From contig CALKDR010000031.1 in assembly GCA_938084175.1 (NCBI GenBank), forward strand, positions 1 to 38,953: 38,953 nt of DNA, in the 5' to 3' direction. The position numbers and the translations under genes were made by a program. The stretch is from an uncultured Campylobacterales bacterium. GTDB lineage: Bacteria > Campylobacterota > Campylobacteria > Campylobacterales > Arcobacteraceae. Every line of letters starts with the position of its first letter. Within the stretch, counting starts at the first letter, position 1. Positions 24,525 through 35,341 of this stretch are shown piece by piece. The notes beneath the pieces were generated by a model that was not told the origin of the DNA, did no database searches, and saw nothing but the letters and a program-made list of their open reading frames with translations.

Positions 24525-25432
24525 GAAATAATCTCATTTGCAATATCGAATTTATTTGCAGTCATTAAGTGAATTTTTGGATGAAGTTTTTTTACTTCTT
24601 TATAAATATCTTGACTTAATTGCATACCTACTTTATACTCTTCTTCTTCTGATATTTTATGAGCAGATTCTAGTTTATCAATCCACATTTGTGGTACATG
24701 AATCCCTGGAACTTGTGCAGATAAAAACAGTGCAGTTCTAAGCTTTGTAATAGGAAATAATCCAATAATTAGTTGTGCTTTTTTCTTATCACCTTCTACA
24801 TCTTCTTTTGCTTTATCAAAAGATTCAAGTAGCTTTTTCGCATTGTCAATGCCAAATAAAGGTTGCGTGATAATTCCTAAAGAACCACTTTGTATTTTGT
24901 TATGCATCTTTTTTTCTAGTGAAGTAAAACTTTTTGCATAAGAGTTTACAACTGAAAATGGAAAGATTTGTTTTGGTTCAATTTTAAAAGGACGACCTGC
25001 AAAATCCATTCCATAGTTAAAAGATTTAATGATTTTTAAAAGCATTAAAGAGTTTGCTTCAAATACTCCTTTTGCAAGAGGTTGATCACTCATTTTAGCA
25101 GGATCACCTGTTAGTGCTAAAATAGCACGTACATCAAAATCACTAGCTCCTAATAAATCTGACTGTAAAGCAATTTTATTTCTATCTCTCATAGACATAG
25201 TAGCAATTACTGGTTTTTTAAATTCCATTTGTAATTTTAAAGATGCAAATAGTGCATTGTATTTTAATTTTGCAAGAGGATTATCTGTACATGAAAAACC
25301 ATCAACTTTATTTTGTAAGTTAAATTTTTTAATTCTTTCAATTATATTATGCATAGATGGTTCATGCTGTGGTGTTGTTTCTAATGTTAAATAGTTATCT
25401 TCTTGTAGTTTTTGTATCAGTGTTTCAAACAT
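24521..25432 (-). CDS. metF: Methylenetetrahydrofolate reductase-family protein
   Basis: A 303-residue protein of the MetF TIM-barrel family. Recognisable features are the early LTLETTPQ, then DGFSCTDNPLAK and ILALTGDPAK, the flavin-side block. FPFSVVNSYAKSF and GIITQPLFGIDNAKKLLE follow, and LIIGLFPITKLRTALFLSAQVPGIHVP is typical of the family. The enzyme makes methyl-tetrahydrofolate for methionine synthesis. I choose the ATG at 25432; an upstream TTG at 25444 touches the AAAGGA site and would leave no spacing. It is an epsilon-type variant, so substrate equivalence with E. coli MetF is likely but not certain. Confidence 0.75.
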   Translation of the reverse strand: MFETLIQKLQEDNYLTLETTPQHEPSMHNIIERIKKFNLQNKVDGFSCTDNPLAKLKYNALFASLKLQMEFKKPVIATMSMRDRNKIALQSDLLGASDFDVRAILALTGDPAKMSDQPLAKGVFEANSLMLLKIIKSFNYGMDFAGRPFKIEPKQIFPFSVVNSYAKSFTSLEKKMHNKIQSGSLGIITQPLFGIDNAKKLLESFDKAKEDVEGDKKKAQLIIGLFPITKLRTALFLSAQVPGIHVPQMWIDKLESAHKISEEEEYKVGMQLSQDIYKEVKKLHPKIHLMTANKFDIANEIIS

Positions 25433-25513
25433 AGTGAAAAACAATCCTTTTAGTATATTTAGTTTAATTTAGATAATATTATATCCTTAAAAGACTAAAA
25501 CTAGGGAAAATTA

Positions 25514-26134
25514 ATGAAATTAGCTGTTTTTGATTTTGATTCAACACTTATGGATGGAGAGACAATAGACTTTCTGGCCAATGAGTTAGGAATAGGAAAA
25601 GAAGTTGCGTATATTACAGAAGAAGCAATGTCAGGTAGACTTGATTTTTTTGAATCTTTGACTACAAGAGTAGCACTACTTAAAGGCTTAGAGTATAATA
25701 AAGCAGTAGATATTTGTAAAGATTTACCACTAATGCCAGGAGCAATTGAATTAATTCCTGCACTAAAAGAAAAAGGCTACAAGGTAGTTTGTTTCTCAGG
25801 TGGTTTTAGAATAGGAACAAATCCTGCAAAAGAACTATTAGGTTTAGATGCAGATTTTTCAAATGAATTACATGAAAAAAATGGAATTTTAACAGGTTTA
25901 GTTGGTGGAGAAATGATGTTCTCTCATTCTAAGGGTGATATGATTCAAAGAATACAAGCTATTTTAGGTGTAAGTCGTGCTGATACTTTAGTTTGTGGTG
26001 ATGGAGCTAATGACTTATCTATGTTTGCACATGCTGATACTAGAATTGCATTTTGTGCAAGAGATGTATTAAAAGAGGCTGCAAATATTATTATAGATGA
26101 AAAAGATTTAACAAAAATTTTAGAAAAAATATAA
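25514..26134 (+). CDS. serB: Phosphoserine phosphatase-type HAD hydrolase
   Basis: A 206-residue HAD-family phosphatase. Motif I is DFDSTLMDGE (nucleophile Asp7, with Asp9), motif II is CFSGGFRIG near residue 94, and motif IV is GDGANDLSMF near 161, as in SerB. It would release serine from phosphoserine in the cytoplasm. It is close to the short SerB form without an ACT domain. The transaldolase gene follows nine bases later with AAGGA before it, so they form an operon. Confidence 0.87.
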   Translation: MKLAVFDFDSTLMDGETIDFLANELGIGKEVAYITEEAMSGRLDFFESLTTRVALLKGLEYNKAVDICKDLPLMPGAIELIPALKEKGYKVVCFSGGFRIGTNPAKELLGLDADFSNELHEKNGILTGLVGGEMMFSHSKGDMIQRIQAILGVSRADTLVCGDGANDLSMFAHADTRIAFCARDVLKEAANIIIDEKDLTKILEKI

Positions 26135-26143
26135 GGATAAAAG

Positions 26144-27136
26144 ATGAGTTTAAAAGAAGATATTAATTACTCTTTATGGTGTGATTTTATAGAGAGAGAT
26201 TTTTTAGAGAATAGATTTCAAGAGATAATAAAAGATGAAACTATTCAAGGAGCTACATCAAACCCTGCTATTTTTGAATCATCGATTTCAAACTCTGTTG
26301 CGTATAAACAACAACTTGATATGTTACAAGCAAATAATGCAAAAACAATATATGAAGAGTTAGCACTTACAGATATTAAAAGAGCAGCTCAATTATTATT
26401 AGATTTACATAGAAATGACGCTGATGATGGATTTATTTCTATTGAAGTTGATCCTTTATTATGTGATGATGCACAAGGAACAATTGAAGAAGGTTTAAGA
26501 TTATATGCTTCTATTAGTGCTGATAATGTAATGATTAAAGTACCTGCTACTGAAGCTGGTTATATTGCAATGAGAGAATTAACTTCAAGAGGGATTCATG
26601 TAAATGCAACTTTAATATTTTCACCTACACAAGCTATAAAGTGTGCTCAGGCACTTAATGAAGGTATTATTGAATCAAATAAAGATATTAAAGCTGTTGT
26701 TTCTGTTTTTGTTTCAAGATTTGACAGAATGTGTGATAATGAATTTTTAGCTAAAGGTTTAGAATCATCTAAATTAGGAATAATTAATGCAACAAAATGT
26801 TATCACGAAATTAATAAGTTAAAAAATAAGAATATAAGAACATTATTTGCAAGTACAGGTGTTAAAGGTAATGAGTTAGCTCCTAGTTATTATATTGATA
26901 ATTTAATATTCCCAAACTCTGTAAATACAGCACCTTTAGCAACAATTGAAGACTGGTTAAAAGATGGACTTCAAGTAGAAACAGAAATCATGAGTGAAGA
27001 AAAGTGTAATGAATACTTTGCTAATTTAGAAGATAAAAAAATAAATATGGAAAAAGTTTATAATGATCTTTTAACTCAAGGTTTAGATGCATTTAAAATA
27101 TCATTTAAAGATTTATTATCAAAGCTAATAAATTAA
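26144..27136 (+). CDS. tal: Transaldolase
   Basis: A 330-residue enzyme of the pentose phosphate pathway. GATSNPAIFESSI near residue 36 is the first signature. IKVPATEAG carries the Schiff-base lysine near residue 136, followed by GIHVNATLIFSPTQA. The length and the NPAIFESSIS form fit the TalA-like group found in Campylobacter and Helicobacter. It supplies erythrose-4-phosphate, the substrate of the DAHP synthase encoded next, though that gene has its own upstream region of 63 bases. Confidence 0.92.
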   Translation: MSLKEDINYSLWCDFIERDFLENRFQEIIKDETIQGATSNPAIFESSISNSVAYKQQLDMLQANNAKTIYEELALTDIKRAAQLLLDLHRNDADDGFISIEVDPLLCDDAQGTIEEGLRLYASISADNVMIKVPATEAGYIAMRELTSRGIHVNATLIFSPTQAIKCAQALNEGIIESNKDIKAVVSVFVSRFDRMCDNEFLAKGLESSKLGIINATKCYHEINKLKNKNIRTLFASTGVKGNELAPSYYIDNLIFPNSVNTAPLATIEDWLKDGLQVETEIMSEEKCNEYFANLEDKKINMEKVYNDLLTQGLDAFKISFKDLLSKLIN

Positions 27137-27199
27137 TCTAAACTCAATTAAGATGAGATTAGATAAAATATCACAATTAAAAATTATAAAGGCAATACA

Positions 27200-28564
27200 A
27201 TGAACAATTGGAAACCAAACAGTTGGAGAGATTTTCCAATCAAACAACAACCTACTTACCCTGATTTAGAAAAATTAAAAAAAGTTGAAAAAGAATTATC
27301 TTCTTATCCTCCTTTGATTTTTGCAGGAGAGGCACTTAATTTAAAGAGTCAATTAGCAGATGTTGTAAATGGTAAGGCATTTTTACTCCAAGGTGGAGAT
27401 TGTGCTGAATCATTTAGCTCTTTTGATGCAAATAATATTAAAAACCTTTTTAAAGTTATGATGCAAATGTCTGTTGTTTTAACTTTCTCAGGTGGTTGTC
27501 CTGTTGTAAAAGTTGGACGTGTTGCTGGACAATTTGCTAAACCTAGATCTTCTGATTTTGAAGAGATTAATGGTATTGCATTGCCTTCATATAGAGGTGA
27601 TATTATTAATGATATTGAGTTTACTGAAAAATCAAGAAACCCAAAGCCTAAAAAACTATTAAAAGCATATAATCAAAGTGCTGCAACAATGAATTTACTT
27701 CGTGCATTTTCTCGTGGTGGAATGGCTGATTTAAATCAAGTTCACTTATGGAATACAGATTTTGTAAATGACCATACTTTAGGTGATAAATACGATGAGG
27801 TATCTGCTAAAATTACTGAATCACTAAACTTTATGAAAGCATGTGGAATTACAAGTGAAACTTCGCCAGCACTTGCACAAACTACGCTATTTACTTCTCA
27901 TGAAGCATTATTATTAAACTATGAACAAGCACTTACTAGAAAAGATTCAATTACTGGTGATTGGTTCAACTGTGCTGCACATATGTTATGGATTGGTGAC
28001 AGAACTAGAGATTTAAAAGATGCTCATATTGAATACTTTAGAGGTATTCAAAATCCAATTGCTTGTAAAGTAGGACCTTCTATGAAAGAAGACGAACTTA
28101 TTCAATTAATTGATAAATTAAATCCTACAAATGAAGCTGGAAGACTTAATTTAATTGTAAGAATGGGTGCTAATAAAATTGGTGAGTTTTTTCCAAAACT
28201 TCTAAGAAGAGTTAAAAAAGAGGGTAAAAATGTATTATGGTCATGTGACCCAATGCATGGAAATACTATCAAAGCTGATAATGGTTATAAAACAAGAGAT
28301 TTTGAAGCTATTTTATCAGAAGTAAAACAATTTTTTTCTATTCACAGAGCAGAAGGAACATATGCAGGTGGAATTCATTTAGAAATGACAGGACAAGATG
28401 TTACAGAATGTACAGGAAGTGCAAGTTCTGCTGTTACAACTGAAGGCTTAGCCTCAAGATATCATACTCAATGTGATCCAAGATTAAACGCTGACCAAGC
28501 ACTTGAATTATCATTTATGATTGCTGATACATTAAAAGAAGCTAGAAAAGATATTATTATATAA
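27200..28564 (+). CDS. aroG: Class II 3-deoxy-7-phosphoheptulonate synthase (DAHP synthase)
   Basis: A 454-residue plant-type (class II) DAHP synthase, the first enzyme of the shikimate pathway. [15 protein letters not shown] opens it; [10 protein letters not shown] gives the metal-binding Cys68; [37 protein letters not shown] and [10 protein letters not shown] follow in family order. [16 protein letters not shown] supplies further metal ligands. A strong terminator follows 22 bases after the stop. Confidence 0.93.
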   Translation: MNNWKPNSWRDFPIKQQPTYPDLEKLKKVEKELSSYPPLIFAGEALNLKSQLADVVNGKAFLLQGGDCAESFSSFDANNIKNLFKVMMQMSVVLTFSGGCPVVKVGRVAGQFAKPRSSDFEEINGIALPSYRGDIINDIEFTEKSRNPKPKKLLKAYNQSAATMNLLRAFSRGGMADLNQVHLWNTDFVNDHTLGDKYDEVSAKITESLNFMKACGITSETSPALAQTTLFTSHEALLLNYEQALTRKDSITGDWFNCAAHMLWIGDRTRDLKDAHIEYFRGIQNPIACKVGPSMKEDELIQLIDKLNPTNEAGRLNLIVRMGANKIGEFFPKLLRRVKKEGKNVLWSCDPMHGNTIKADNGYKTRDFEAILSEVKQFFSIHRAEGTYAGGIHLEMTGQDVTECTGSASSAVTTEGLASRYHTQCDPRLNADQALELSFMIADTLKEARKDIII

Positions 28565-28585
28565 GTATCTTTTTAGTATAGATAT

Positions 28586-28621
28586 AAAAAAAGGGAAAGT
28601 TTTTAAACTTTCCCTTTTTTT
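28586..28621. terminator. Strong bidirectional terminator between DAHP synthase and ArsC-family genes
   Basis: Seventeen-base arms with core GGGAAAGTTT/AAACTTTCCC, preceded by seven A and followed by seven T. It serves the convergent genes on both sides. Confidence 0.9.
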
Positions 28622-28641
28622 ATTTTAAAATAGAAAATATT

Positions 28642-28983
28642 CTAAAGAAAAGTCTCTTTATAAATATCTTCATTAAAAGCTACTGTAACTTTTCCATCAT
28701 GTTCAATTACAGGTCTTTTTAAAAGCATTGGTTCATCTTTTAACCATTGTATTTTTCCATTATCATCTAAATTTAATTCTTTTAATTTTAAAGTTCTATA
28801 TTTAGTTCCTCTTGAATTAAAAAGAATATTTAAGTCTGATTTTTCTACCCATGAATCTATAGTTTGTGAAGTTGGTGTTTCTTTTTTAAAATCAAAAAAA
28901 TCAAATTCTATTTCGTTGTCCTTAAAGAACCTTAAGGCTTTTCTAACAGAGTCACAAGTTTTTATTCCATAAACTTTTATCAT
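28642..28983 (-). CDS. ArsC/Spx-family thioredoxin-fold protein
   Basis: A 113-residue protein. GIKTCDSVRKALRFF places a single redox cysteine at Cys10, and NSRGTKYR and MLLKRPVIEHDGKVTVAF complete the family pattern. It matches the YffB-like branch of the ArsC family more than true arsenate reductases, since no arsenic resistance genes are near. It starts ten bases after the gatC stop, so it is the last gene of the tgt-gatC group before the terminator. Function unproven. Confidence 0.82.
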   Translation of the reverse strand: MIKVYGIKTCDSVRKALRFFKDNEIEFDFFDFKKETPTSQTIDSWVEKSDLNILFNSRGTKYRTLKLKELNLDDNGKIQWLKDEPMLLKRPVIEHDGKVTVAFNEDIYKETFL

Positions 28984-28993
28984 AATCTTAATT

Positions 28994-29284
28994 CTACTCT
29001 ATGATTTTTGGTACAACAAAGTAACCATCTTCACTTTTAGGTGAATATTTTAATATATGATTAGATAATTCTAAATCTTGATTAGCTATATCTTCTCTTA
29101 ATGGACTTCCACCTTCAATTGTAGAAAATGTAGCTTCAATATCTGATACGTCAATCTCGTTTAAATTTTCAACAAAATTAATAATATCTGCAAGTTCAGC
29201 TTTTAAATTTTCTTTTTTTGACTCATCTATATCTAAACTAGATAGTTTTGATAGTTTTGCAATTAAGTTATCATCAACAGTCAT
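28994..29284 (-). CDS. gatC: Glu/Asp-tRNA amidotransferase subunit C
   Basis: A 96-residue GatC protein. LIAKLSKLSSLDIDESKKENLKAEL at the start, the central LNEIDVSDIEATFS and the C-terminal DGYFVVPKIIE fit the family. It stabilises the GatAB complex that makes Gln-tRNA and Asn-tRNA by transamidation; gatA and gatB are elsewhere, as is common in this phylum. AAGGAA precedes the ATG. Confidence 0.9.
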   Translation of the reverse strand: MTVDDNLIAKLSKLSSLDIDESKKENLKAELADIINFVENLNEIDVSDIEATFSTIEGGSPLREDIANQDLELSNHILKYSPKSEDGYFVVPKIIE

Positions 29285-29348
29285 TTTATTCCTTATTAGT
29301 TTGTATATTTTTGTATTTTATCCAAAAGAAGATTAACTCTTCTTTGTC

Positions 29349-30792
<1,444 letters not shown>

Positions 30793-30794
30793 GA

Positions 30795-30800
30795 TATAAT
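30795..30800 (+). promoter_or_regulatory. -10 box placed for a leaderless transcript of the TrkA-C gene
   Basis: TATAAT lies exactly six bases before the ATG at 30807 and no ribosome binding site is visible. The same arrangement occurs before the permease gene at 23761. Confidence 0.5.
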
Positions 30801-30806
30801 GTCAAA

Positions 30807-32234
30807 ATGAAAAAGATCTTGATTATTTTAGATGGTATTGTTGCAAAGAAATTAATGCACCGTATCGTAGAAGCAAATACTGGCGATAACTCTTATGATG
30901 TAATATACATGAGTGATGTTATCCTTCCTGTTCAAAAGCCTTCAAACTTTACTTTTTATAAATTTGACCCAACTTCAAATTCTAAGCTAGCAATGGTATT
31001 AGATAAAAATATACACACAGAAGTTTTAATCGCATTAAACTCAAAAGATGAGATGATTAATGTAACAAAAAATATAAGAAGCCATAAGAAAAACTTACAA
31101 ATGACTATTTTAGACTATTGGGGTTTAGGATTAAAAGACCCTTATATAAATGTTTATAAAGGTATTGAAGTTTTAGCAAATGGTATGGTTGAAAGACTTC
31201 CAAACATTCCAGTAGTTGCTCAAAATATTGGACTAAAACAAGGTGAAATTATGGAAATAAGAGTTCCTTTTGGGAGTTCTTATGCCTATAGATATTTAGG
31301 TTCTATTGAACAAAAAGAGTGGAAAATATTTGCACTTTATAGAAATCAGCAGCTAATAAATATAAAACCATCATTAGTTTTAAAACCTAATGATGTGATT
31401 TTAGTAATTGGAAAACCTTATGTTTTAATGCAAATATATAATGCAATAGGAAAAACACAAGGGCAGTTTCCAATGCCATTTGGACATAATATTTATTTAT
31501 ACTTAGACCTTTATTTACAAAATGAAGAAAGTGTAAAAAAAGCTATTCAAGAGGCTAAAACTTTAAACCAAAAATTAAAAAACAATAAATTAATTGTAAG
31601 AATTACAAGACCTACAACGCCTGCAATTATGAATCATATAAAAAATGAGTTTAAATATTTTGATAGTATTATTGTTCGAATTGATTATTCAAATAAAGGT
31701 TTTTACAAGATTCTAAAAGAAGATTTTAGAAAATACGATATCGGAATGATGGTTTTAACTCAAGAAATGTTTAAAGATAAAGAATCTTTAAAAAATATAA
31801 TTGACCTAAAAGTTCCTATTTTTAAACTAGGAAATGAAAAAATAAAATCAATTAAACAAACAGTAGTTTTATTAAATGATACACATTCTTATGAGCAAAT
31901 TTCTCCGATTGTTTTTGATGTTGCAAGTCAAATAAAAACTAAAACAAGAATTTTTGATTTGGATCCTATTGGTGAAGAAGAAGATAAAACAAATCTTTTA
32001 GACCATTTTGAAAATCTTGCAAAAATATTTAATGAGAAAATTGAAATTGTTTCAAGTAGTGAAAACCCAATAAGAGAATTAAAAAAGCAAAAAAACATGC
32101 TTCAAATCTTACCTTTAAAAGATGAAATGCTTAAAAAAAGATTTTCATGGAAATTCTTTTATACAAATACAGATTTTATCTCTTTTGATATGAATAAATA
32201 TAATCAACTATTAGTTCCAATAGTTGAAGAATAA
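30807..32234 (+). CDS. TrkA-C domain protein of the COG3400 type, possible ion-transport regulator
   Basis: A 475-residue cytoplasmic protein. Residues 1-140 look like a degenerate TrkA-N nucleotide-binding fold (KKILIILDGIVAKKLMHRIV). Residues 148-215 form a TrkA-C (RCK_C) domain with GEIMEIRVPFGSSYAYRYLGSI and PNDVILVIGKP. The remaining 250 residues have no motif I recognise but may contain a second nucleotide-binding-like fold. There is no membrane segment and no potassium channel gene beside it. The family is widespread in Campylobacterota with unknown function; control of potassium or other ion transport is inferred from the domain. Confidence 0.7.
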   Translation: MKKILIILDGIVAKKLMHRIVEANTGDNSYDVIYMSDVILPVQKPSNFTFYKFDPTSNSKLAMVLDKNIHTEVLIALNSKDEMINVTKNIRSHKKNLQMTILDYWGLGLKDPYINVYKGIEVLANGMVERLPNIPVVAQNIGLKQGEIMEIRVPFGSSYAYRYLGSIEQKEWKIFALYRNQQLINIKPSLVLKPNDVILVIGKPYVLMQIYNAIGKTQGQFPMPFGHNIYLYLDLYLQNEESVKKAIQEAKTLNQKLKNNKLIVRITRPTTPAIMNHIKNEFKYFDSIIVRIDYSNKGFYKILKEDFRKYDIGMMVLTQEMFKDKESLKNIIDLKVPIFKLGNEKIKSIKQTVVLLNDTHSYEQISPIVFDVASQIKTKTRIFDLDPIGEEEDKTNLLDHFENLAKIFNEKIEIVSSSENPIRELKKQKNMLQILPLKDEMLKKRFSWKFFYTNTDFISFDMNKYNQLLVPIVEE

Positions 32235-32253
32235 TAGATAATAAGGAAAATAA

Positions 32254-33384
32254 ATGAATTTTGAAAAATACCCTTTCGAAAGATTAACAGAAATACTAAG
32301 TGATGTAATACCTAATGAAAATTATGAATTATCAGCATTAACTATTGGTGAGCCAAAGTTTGAGACACCTGATTTTATTCAAGATACTTTAAAAGAGTCT
32401 ACTTCATTTTTGAAAAAATATCCAGCATCTGCTGGAATTCCAGAATTGAAACAAGCTATGATTAATTTTGTTTATAAAAGATTTGATATTTCTTTAGATT
32501 TTTCACAAATTATTCCAAGTTTTGGAACAAGAGAAGTATTATTTAATTTTCCTCAATTTGCATTATTTGATATTAAAGATCCTGTTATTGCATTTACTAA
32601 TCCTTTTTATCAAATTTATGAAGGTGCTGCAATTGCAAGTAGGGCAGAAGTTATTCATATTGATTTAATTAAAGAGAATAATTTTAAAGCGGAACTTAGT
32701 GTTGAACAATTAAAAAAATGTGACTTAGTAGTTTTAAATTTTCCAAATAATCCAACGGCTGCTTCTATGAGTGTTGAGGAATTAGGAACATGGGTTGAAA
32801 AAGCTTTAAAATATGATTTTATTTTAATAAATGATGAATGTTATTCTGAAATTTATTTTGATGAAAATAATAAGCCAGCTTCACTTTTAGAAGCATCGAA
32901 ATTAGTTGGGAATGACAAGTTTAAAAATGTACTTGTAATGAATTCAATTTCAAAAAGAAGTAGTGCGCCAGGATTGCGAAGTGGATTTATAGCAGGTGAT
33001 GCAAAAATATTAAATGATTATATGCAATATAGAACATATGTTGGATGTGCTTCACCTGTTCCTTTACAATATGCAGCAGCAGCAGCATGGAATGAAGAAT
33101 CACACGTAGAATATTTTAGAAGTATATATAAAAAGAATTTTGAATTAGCATATGATTTATTAGGTATAAAACCTCCACAAGCAACTTTTTATATTTGGCT
33201 TGAAGTTGAAGATGAAATAGAGTTTACAAGAGAATTATATAGAGCAAAAAATATAAAAGTACTTCCAGGATCTTTTTTAGGTAGAGAAGGTATTGGAAAA
33301 GGTTATGTAAGAATTGCTTTAGTAGAAAATGCAGAAAAAACAGAAGAAGTATTAAAAAGATTAAAGGATTTTATTGATGGATAA
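32254..33384 (+). CDS. dapC: Class I aminotransferase, probable succinyldiaminopimelate transaminase
   Basis: A 376-residue PLP enzyme. GEPKFETPDFI near residue 32, NFPNNPTAASM near 162, NDECYSEIYF near 193 and SISKRSSAPGLRSGF with the PLP lysine Lys234 are class I aminotransferase marks. The gene sits two genes before murC, as in Helicobacter, where the corresponding aminotransferase is assigned to the lysine/diaminopimelate route. That would give it a role in making the cell wall precursor used by the Mur ligases. Substrate is inferred from context. Confidence 0.8.
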   Translation: MNFEKYPFERLTEILSDVIPNENYELSALTIGEPKFETPDFIQDTLKESTSFLKKYPASAGIPELKQAMINFVYKRFDISLDFSQIIPSFGTREVLFNFPQFALFDIKDPVIAFTNPFYQIYEGAAIASRAEVIHIDLIKENNFKAELSVEQLKKCDLVVLNFPNNPTAASMSVEELGTWVEKALKYDFILINDECYSEIYFDENNKPASLLEASKLVGNDKFKNVLVMNSISKRSSAPGLRSGFIAGDAKILNDYMQYRTYVGCASPVPLQYAAAAAWNEESHVEYFRSIYKKNFELAYDLLGIKPPQATFYIWLEVEDEIEFTRELYRAKNIKVLPGSFLGREGIGKGYVRIALVENAEKTEEVLKRLKDFIDG

Positions 33385-33958
33385 AGAACAGTTAAATGAA
33401 GCAAGAACAAACCCAGATTTTATAAAATATCTTGAAGAAACAAGAGTTAAATCTATGGAAGAAGAAAATATTTCAGCAATGTATGAGACATTAGATTCAA
33501 TGTTAATTCTAGATTTAGAAGAAGAAAAAATTAATAAACTTTATGAACAAATTTTAAAAACTTCTTTTGCGAATGTTGAGAAAATTGTAAATGAAAATAC
33601 AAAACTAAAACTTGAAGATGATAATTTATTATATGTTAGAGCATTTTATGAACATGCAATAGAAAAATGGTCATATGACAATTTTGATGGTGCTAAAGAG
33701 TTACTTTTTGTACTTGCAAATATTATTGATGATGAGCAACTTGAAAAAACATTAAATATTTTAATCATTGTTTTATCAACAAGAAATCAATTAGATTTCT
33801 TTTATGATACTAGTGTTAATCACGAAGAAGAAAATAGTGAAGAAAAATATGGGTACTTTATTATGAATTTTAAATTTAATATAGATGAATTTTTAAATGA
33901 TAATAAGCAAACACTAGAAAAAGAATATAAAAATTTAAAACATTTATTGGATAGCTAA
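33377..33958 (+). CDS. Conserved-context acidic protein between aminotransferase and murC
   Basis: A 193-residue, helix-rich, acidic protein starting MDKEQLNEARTNPDFIKYLEE. It has no signal peptide, membrane segment or known motif. The ATG at 33377 has AAAGGA eight bases before it and lies inside the end of the aminotransferase gene (eight-base overlap). Its stop overlaps the murC start as TAATG. The tight coupling on both sides suggests a role tied to cell wall precursor synthesis, but the family is not one I can name. Confidence 0.7.
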   Translation: MDKEQLNEARTNPDFIKYLEETRVKSMEEENISAMYETLDSMLILDLEEEKINKLYEQILKTSFANVEKIVNENTKLKLEDDNLLYVRAFYEHAIEKWSYDNFDGAKELLFVLANIIDDEQLEKTLNILIIVLSTRNQLDFFYDTSVNHEEENSEEKYGYFIMNFKFNIDEFLNDNKQTLEKEYKNLKHLLDS

Positions 33959-35262
33959 TGAAAGTACATTTTATAGGAATAGGTGGAATTGGACTTTCAG
34001 CATTAGCTCGTTTTTTAAATAATAATGGTCATGAAATAAGTGGTTCTGATATGAAAGACTCACCAATCACAAAAGAGCTTCAAAATGAAGGTATTAGTGT
34101 TTCTTGTCCTCAAGAAGCTTCAAATATCAAAGATGATTTTGATTTAGTAATTTACTCAGCAGCCGTTACAGATGAAAACCCCGAGTTAATTCAAGCAAGA
34201 TTAAATCAAATTAGAACACTTTCAAGAAAAGAAGCTCTTCCTATTATTTTAGGTGATAAAAAGAACTATTGTGTAGCAGGTGCTCATGGAAAATCTACCA
34301 CAACTGCAATATTAGCTTCAATTTTACAAAGTTCTGCACTTATTGGTGCAATTTCAAAAGATTTTGGTTCAAATTTTAGATATGTAAATGATTTAGTTGC
34401 TTTTGAAGCAGATGAATCTGATGCGTCTTTTTTACTTTCAAATCCATATTGTGCAATTGTAACGAACGCTGAGCCTGAGCATATGGAATATTATCACTAT
34501 GATTATGATAAATTTTATAGTGCTTATGAAAGTTTTATAGGTTTAGCTAAAAAAAGAGTTTTAAATGCTGAAGATAAAGATATACAAAAGTTAAAAATTG
34601 AAGAAGCTACTTACCTTTATCCAAGTAAAGATATAAAAAATTTATCATATACATTAAAAGATAAGCAACCTTGTACTAGATTTGATTTAAAAAACTTAGG
34701 AACATTTGAAGTATGGGGCTTTGGTTATCATATTGCTGTTGATGCTTCATTAGCAATACTTGCAGCCCTTAATGAGCTTGATGTTGAAAGTATTAGAATT
34801 AATCTTTTAAAATACAAAGGTATCAAAAAAAGATTTGATGTTGTTCAAGCAAATGATAATTTCGTTGTAATTGATGATTATGCACATCATCCAACAGAGA
34901 TTGAAGTTACTATGAAATCTATTGAGCTATATGATAATTTAACAAATCTAAATAACAGAATTGTTTTATGGCAACCACATAAATACTCAAGAACAAATGA
35001 TAATTTAGAAGGCTTTAAAAAGTGTTTTAGAAGATGTGATGAATTAATTATTCTTCCTATTTGGACGATTCCAGGTGAACAAAAAATAGATATAGATTTT
35101 GAAAAAGAGTTCGCTGCTTATAATCCAATTTTTGCAGATAGAATATCTTCAACAAATGGAAGAATTGATTTAATAAAAGATGAAAAAATTATCAAAAGTT
35201 ACGATGAAGGTATTTTCTTAGGTGTTGGTGCTGGAGATATTACTTATCAATTAAGACACTAA
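33958..35262 (+). CDS. murC: UDP-N-acetylmuramate-L-alanine ligase
   Basis: A 434-residue Mur ligase adding L-alanine to UDP-MurNAc. FIGIGGIGLSALARFL at residue 5 is the UDP-binding start, GAHGKSTTTAIL (Lys112) is the ATP loop, EADESDASFL supplies the metal-binding acidic residues, and DDYAHHPTEI and WQPHKYSRT are typical of MurC. It is translationally coupled to the preceding gene. It is slightly shorter than E. coli MurC (491). Confidence 0.94.
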   Translation: MKVHFIGIGGIGLSALARFLNNNGHEISGSDMKDSPITKELQNEGISVSCPQEASNIKDDFDLVIYSAAVTDENPELIQARLNQIRTLSRKEALPIILGDKKNYCVAGAHGKSTTTAILASILQSSALIGAISKDFGSNFRYVNDLVAFEADESDASFLLSNPYCAIVTNAEPEHMEYYHYDYDKFYSAYESFIGLAKKRVLNAEDKDIQKLKIEEATYLYPSKDIKNLSYTLKDKQPCTRFDLKNLGTFEVWGFGYHIAVDASLAILAALNELDVESIRINLLKYKGIKKRFDVVQANDNFVVIDDYAHHPTEIEVTMKSIELYDNLTNLNNRIVLWQPHKYSRTNDNLEGFKKCFRRCDELIILPIWTIPGEQKIDIDFEKEFAAYNPIFADRISSTNGRIDLIKDEKIIKSYDEGIFLGVGAGDITYQLRH

Positions 35263-35341
35263 TAAGACAGTAAAATTCAATTTAATATTTAATAAAGTAC
35301 TTTATACTAAAATAATACATTAAGCTTTAAAGGCGAATATT

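Noticed and set aside
28642-28983. The ArsC-family gene as an arsenic resistance gene
   Set aside because: No arsB, acr3 or arsR is near; the gene sits with tgt and gatC and resembles the YffB-like branch.
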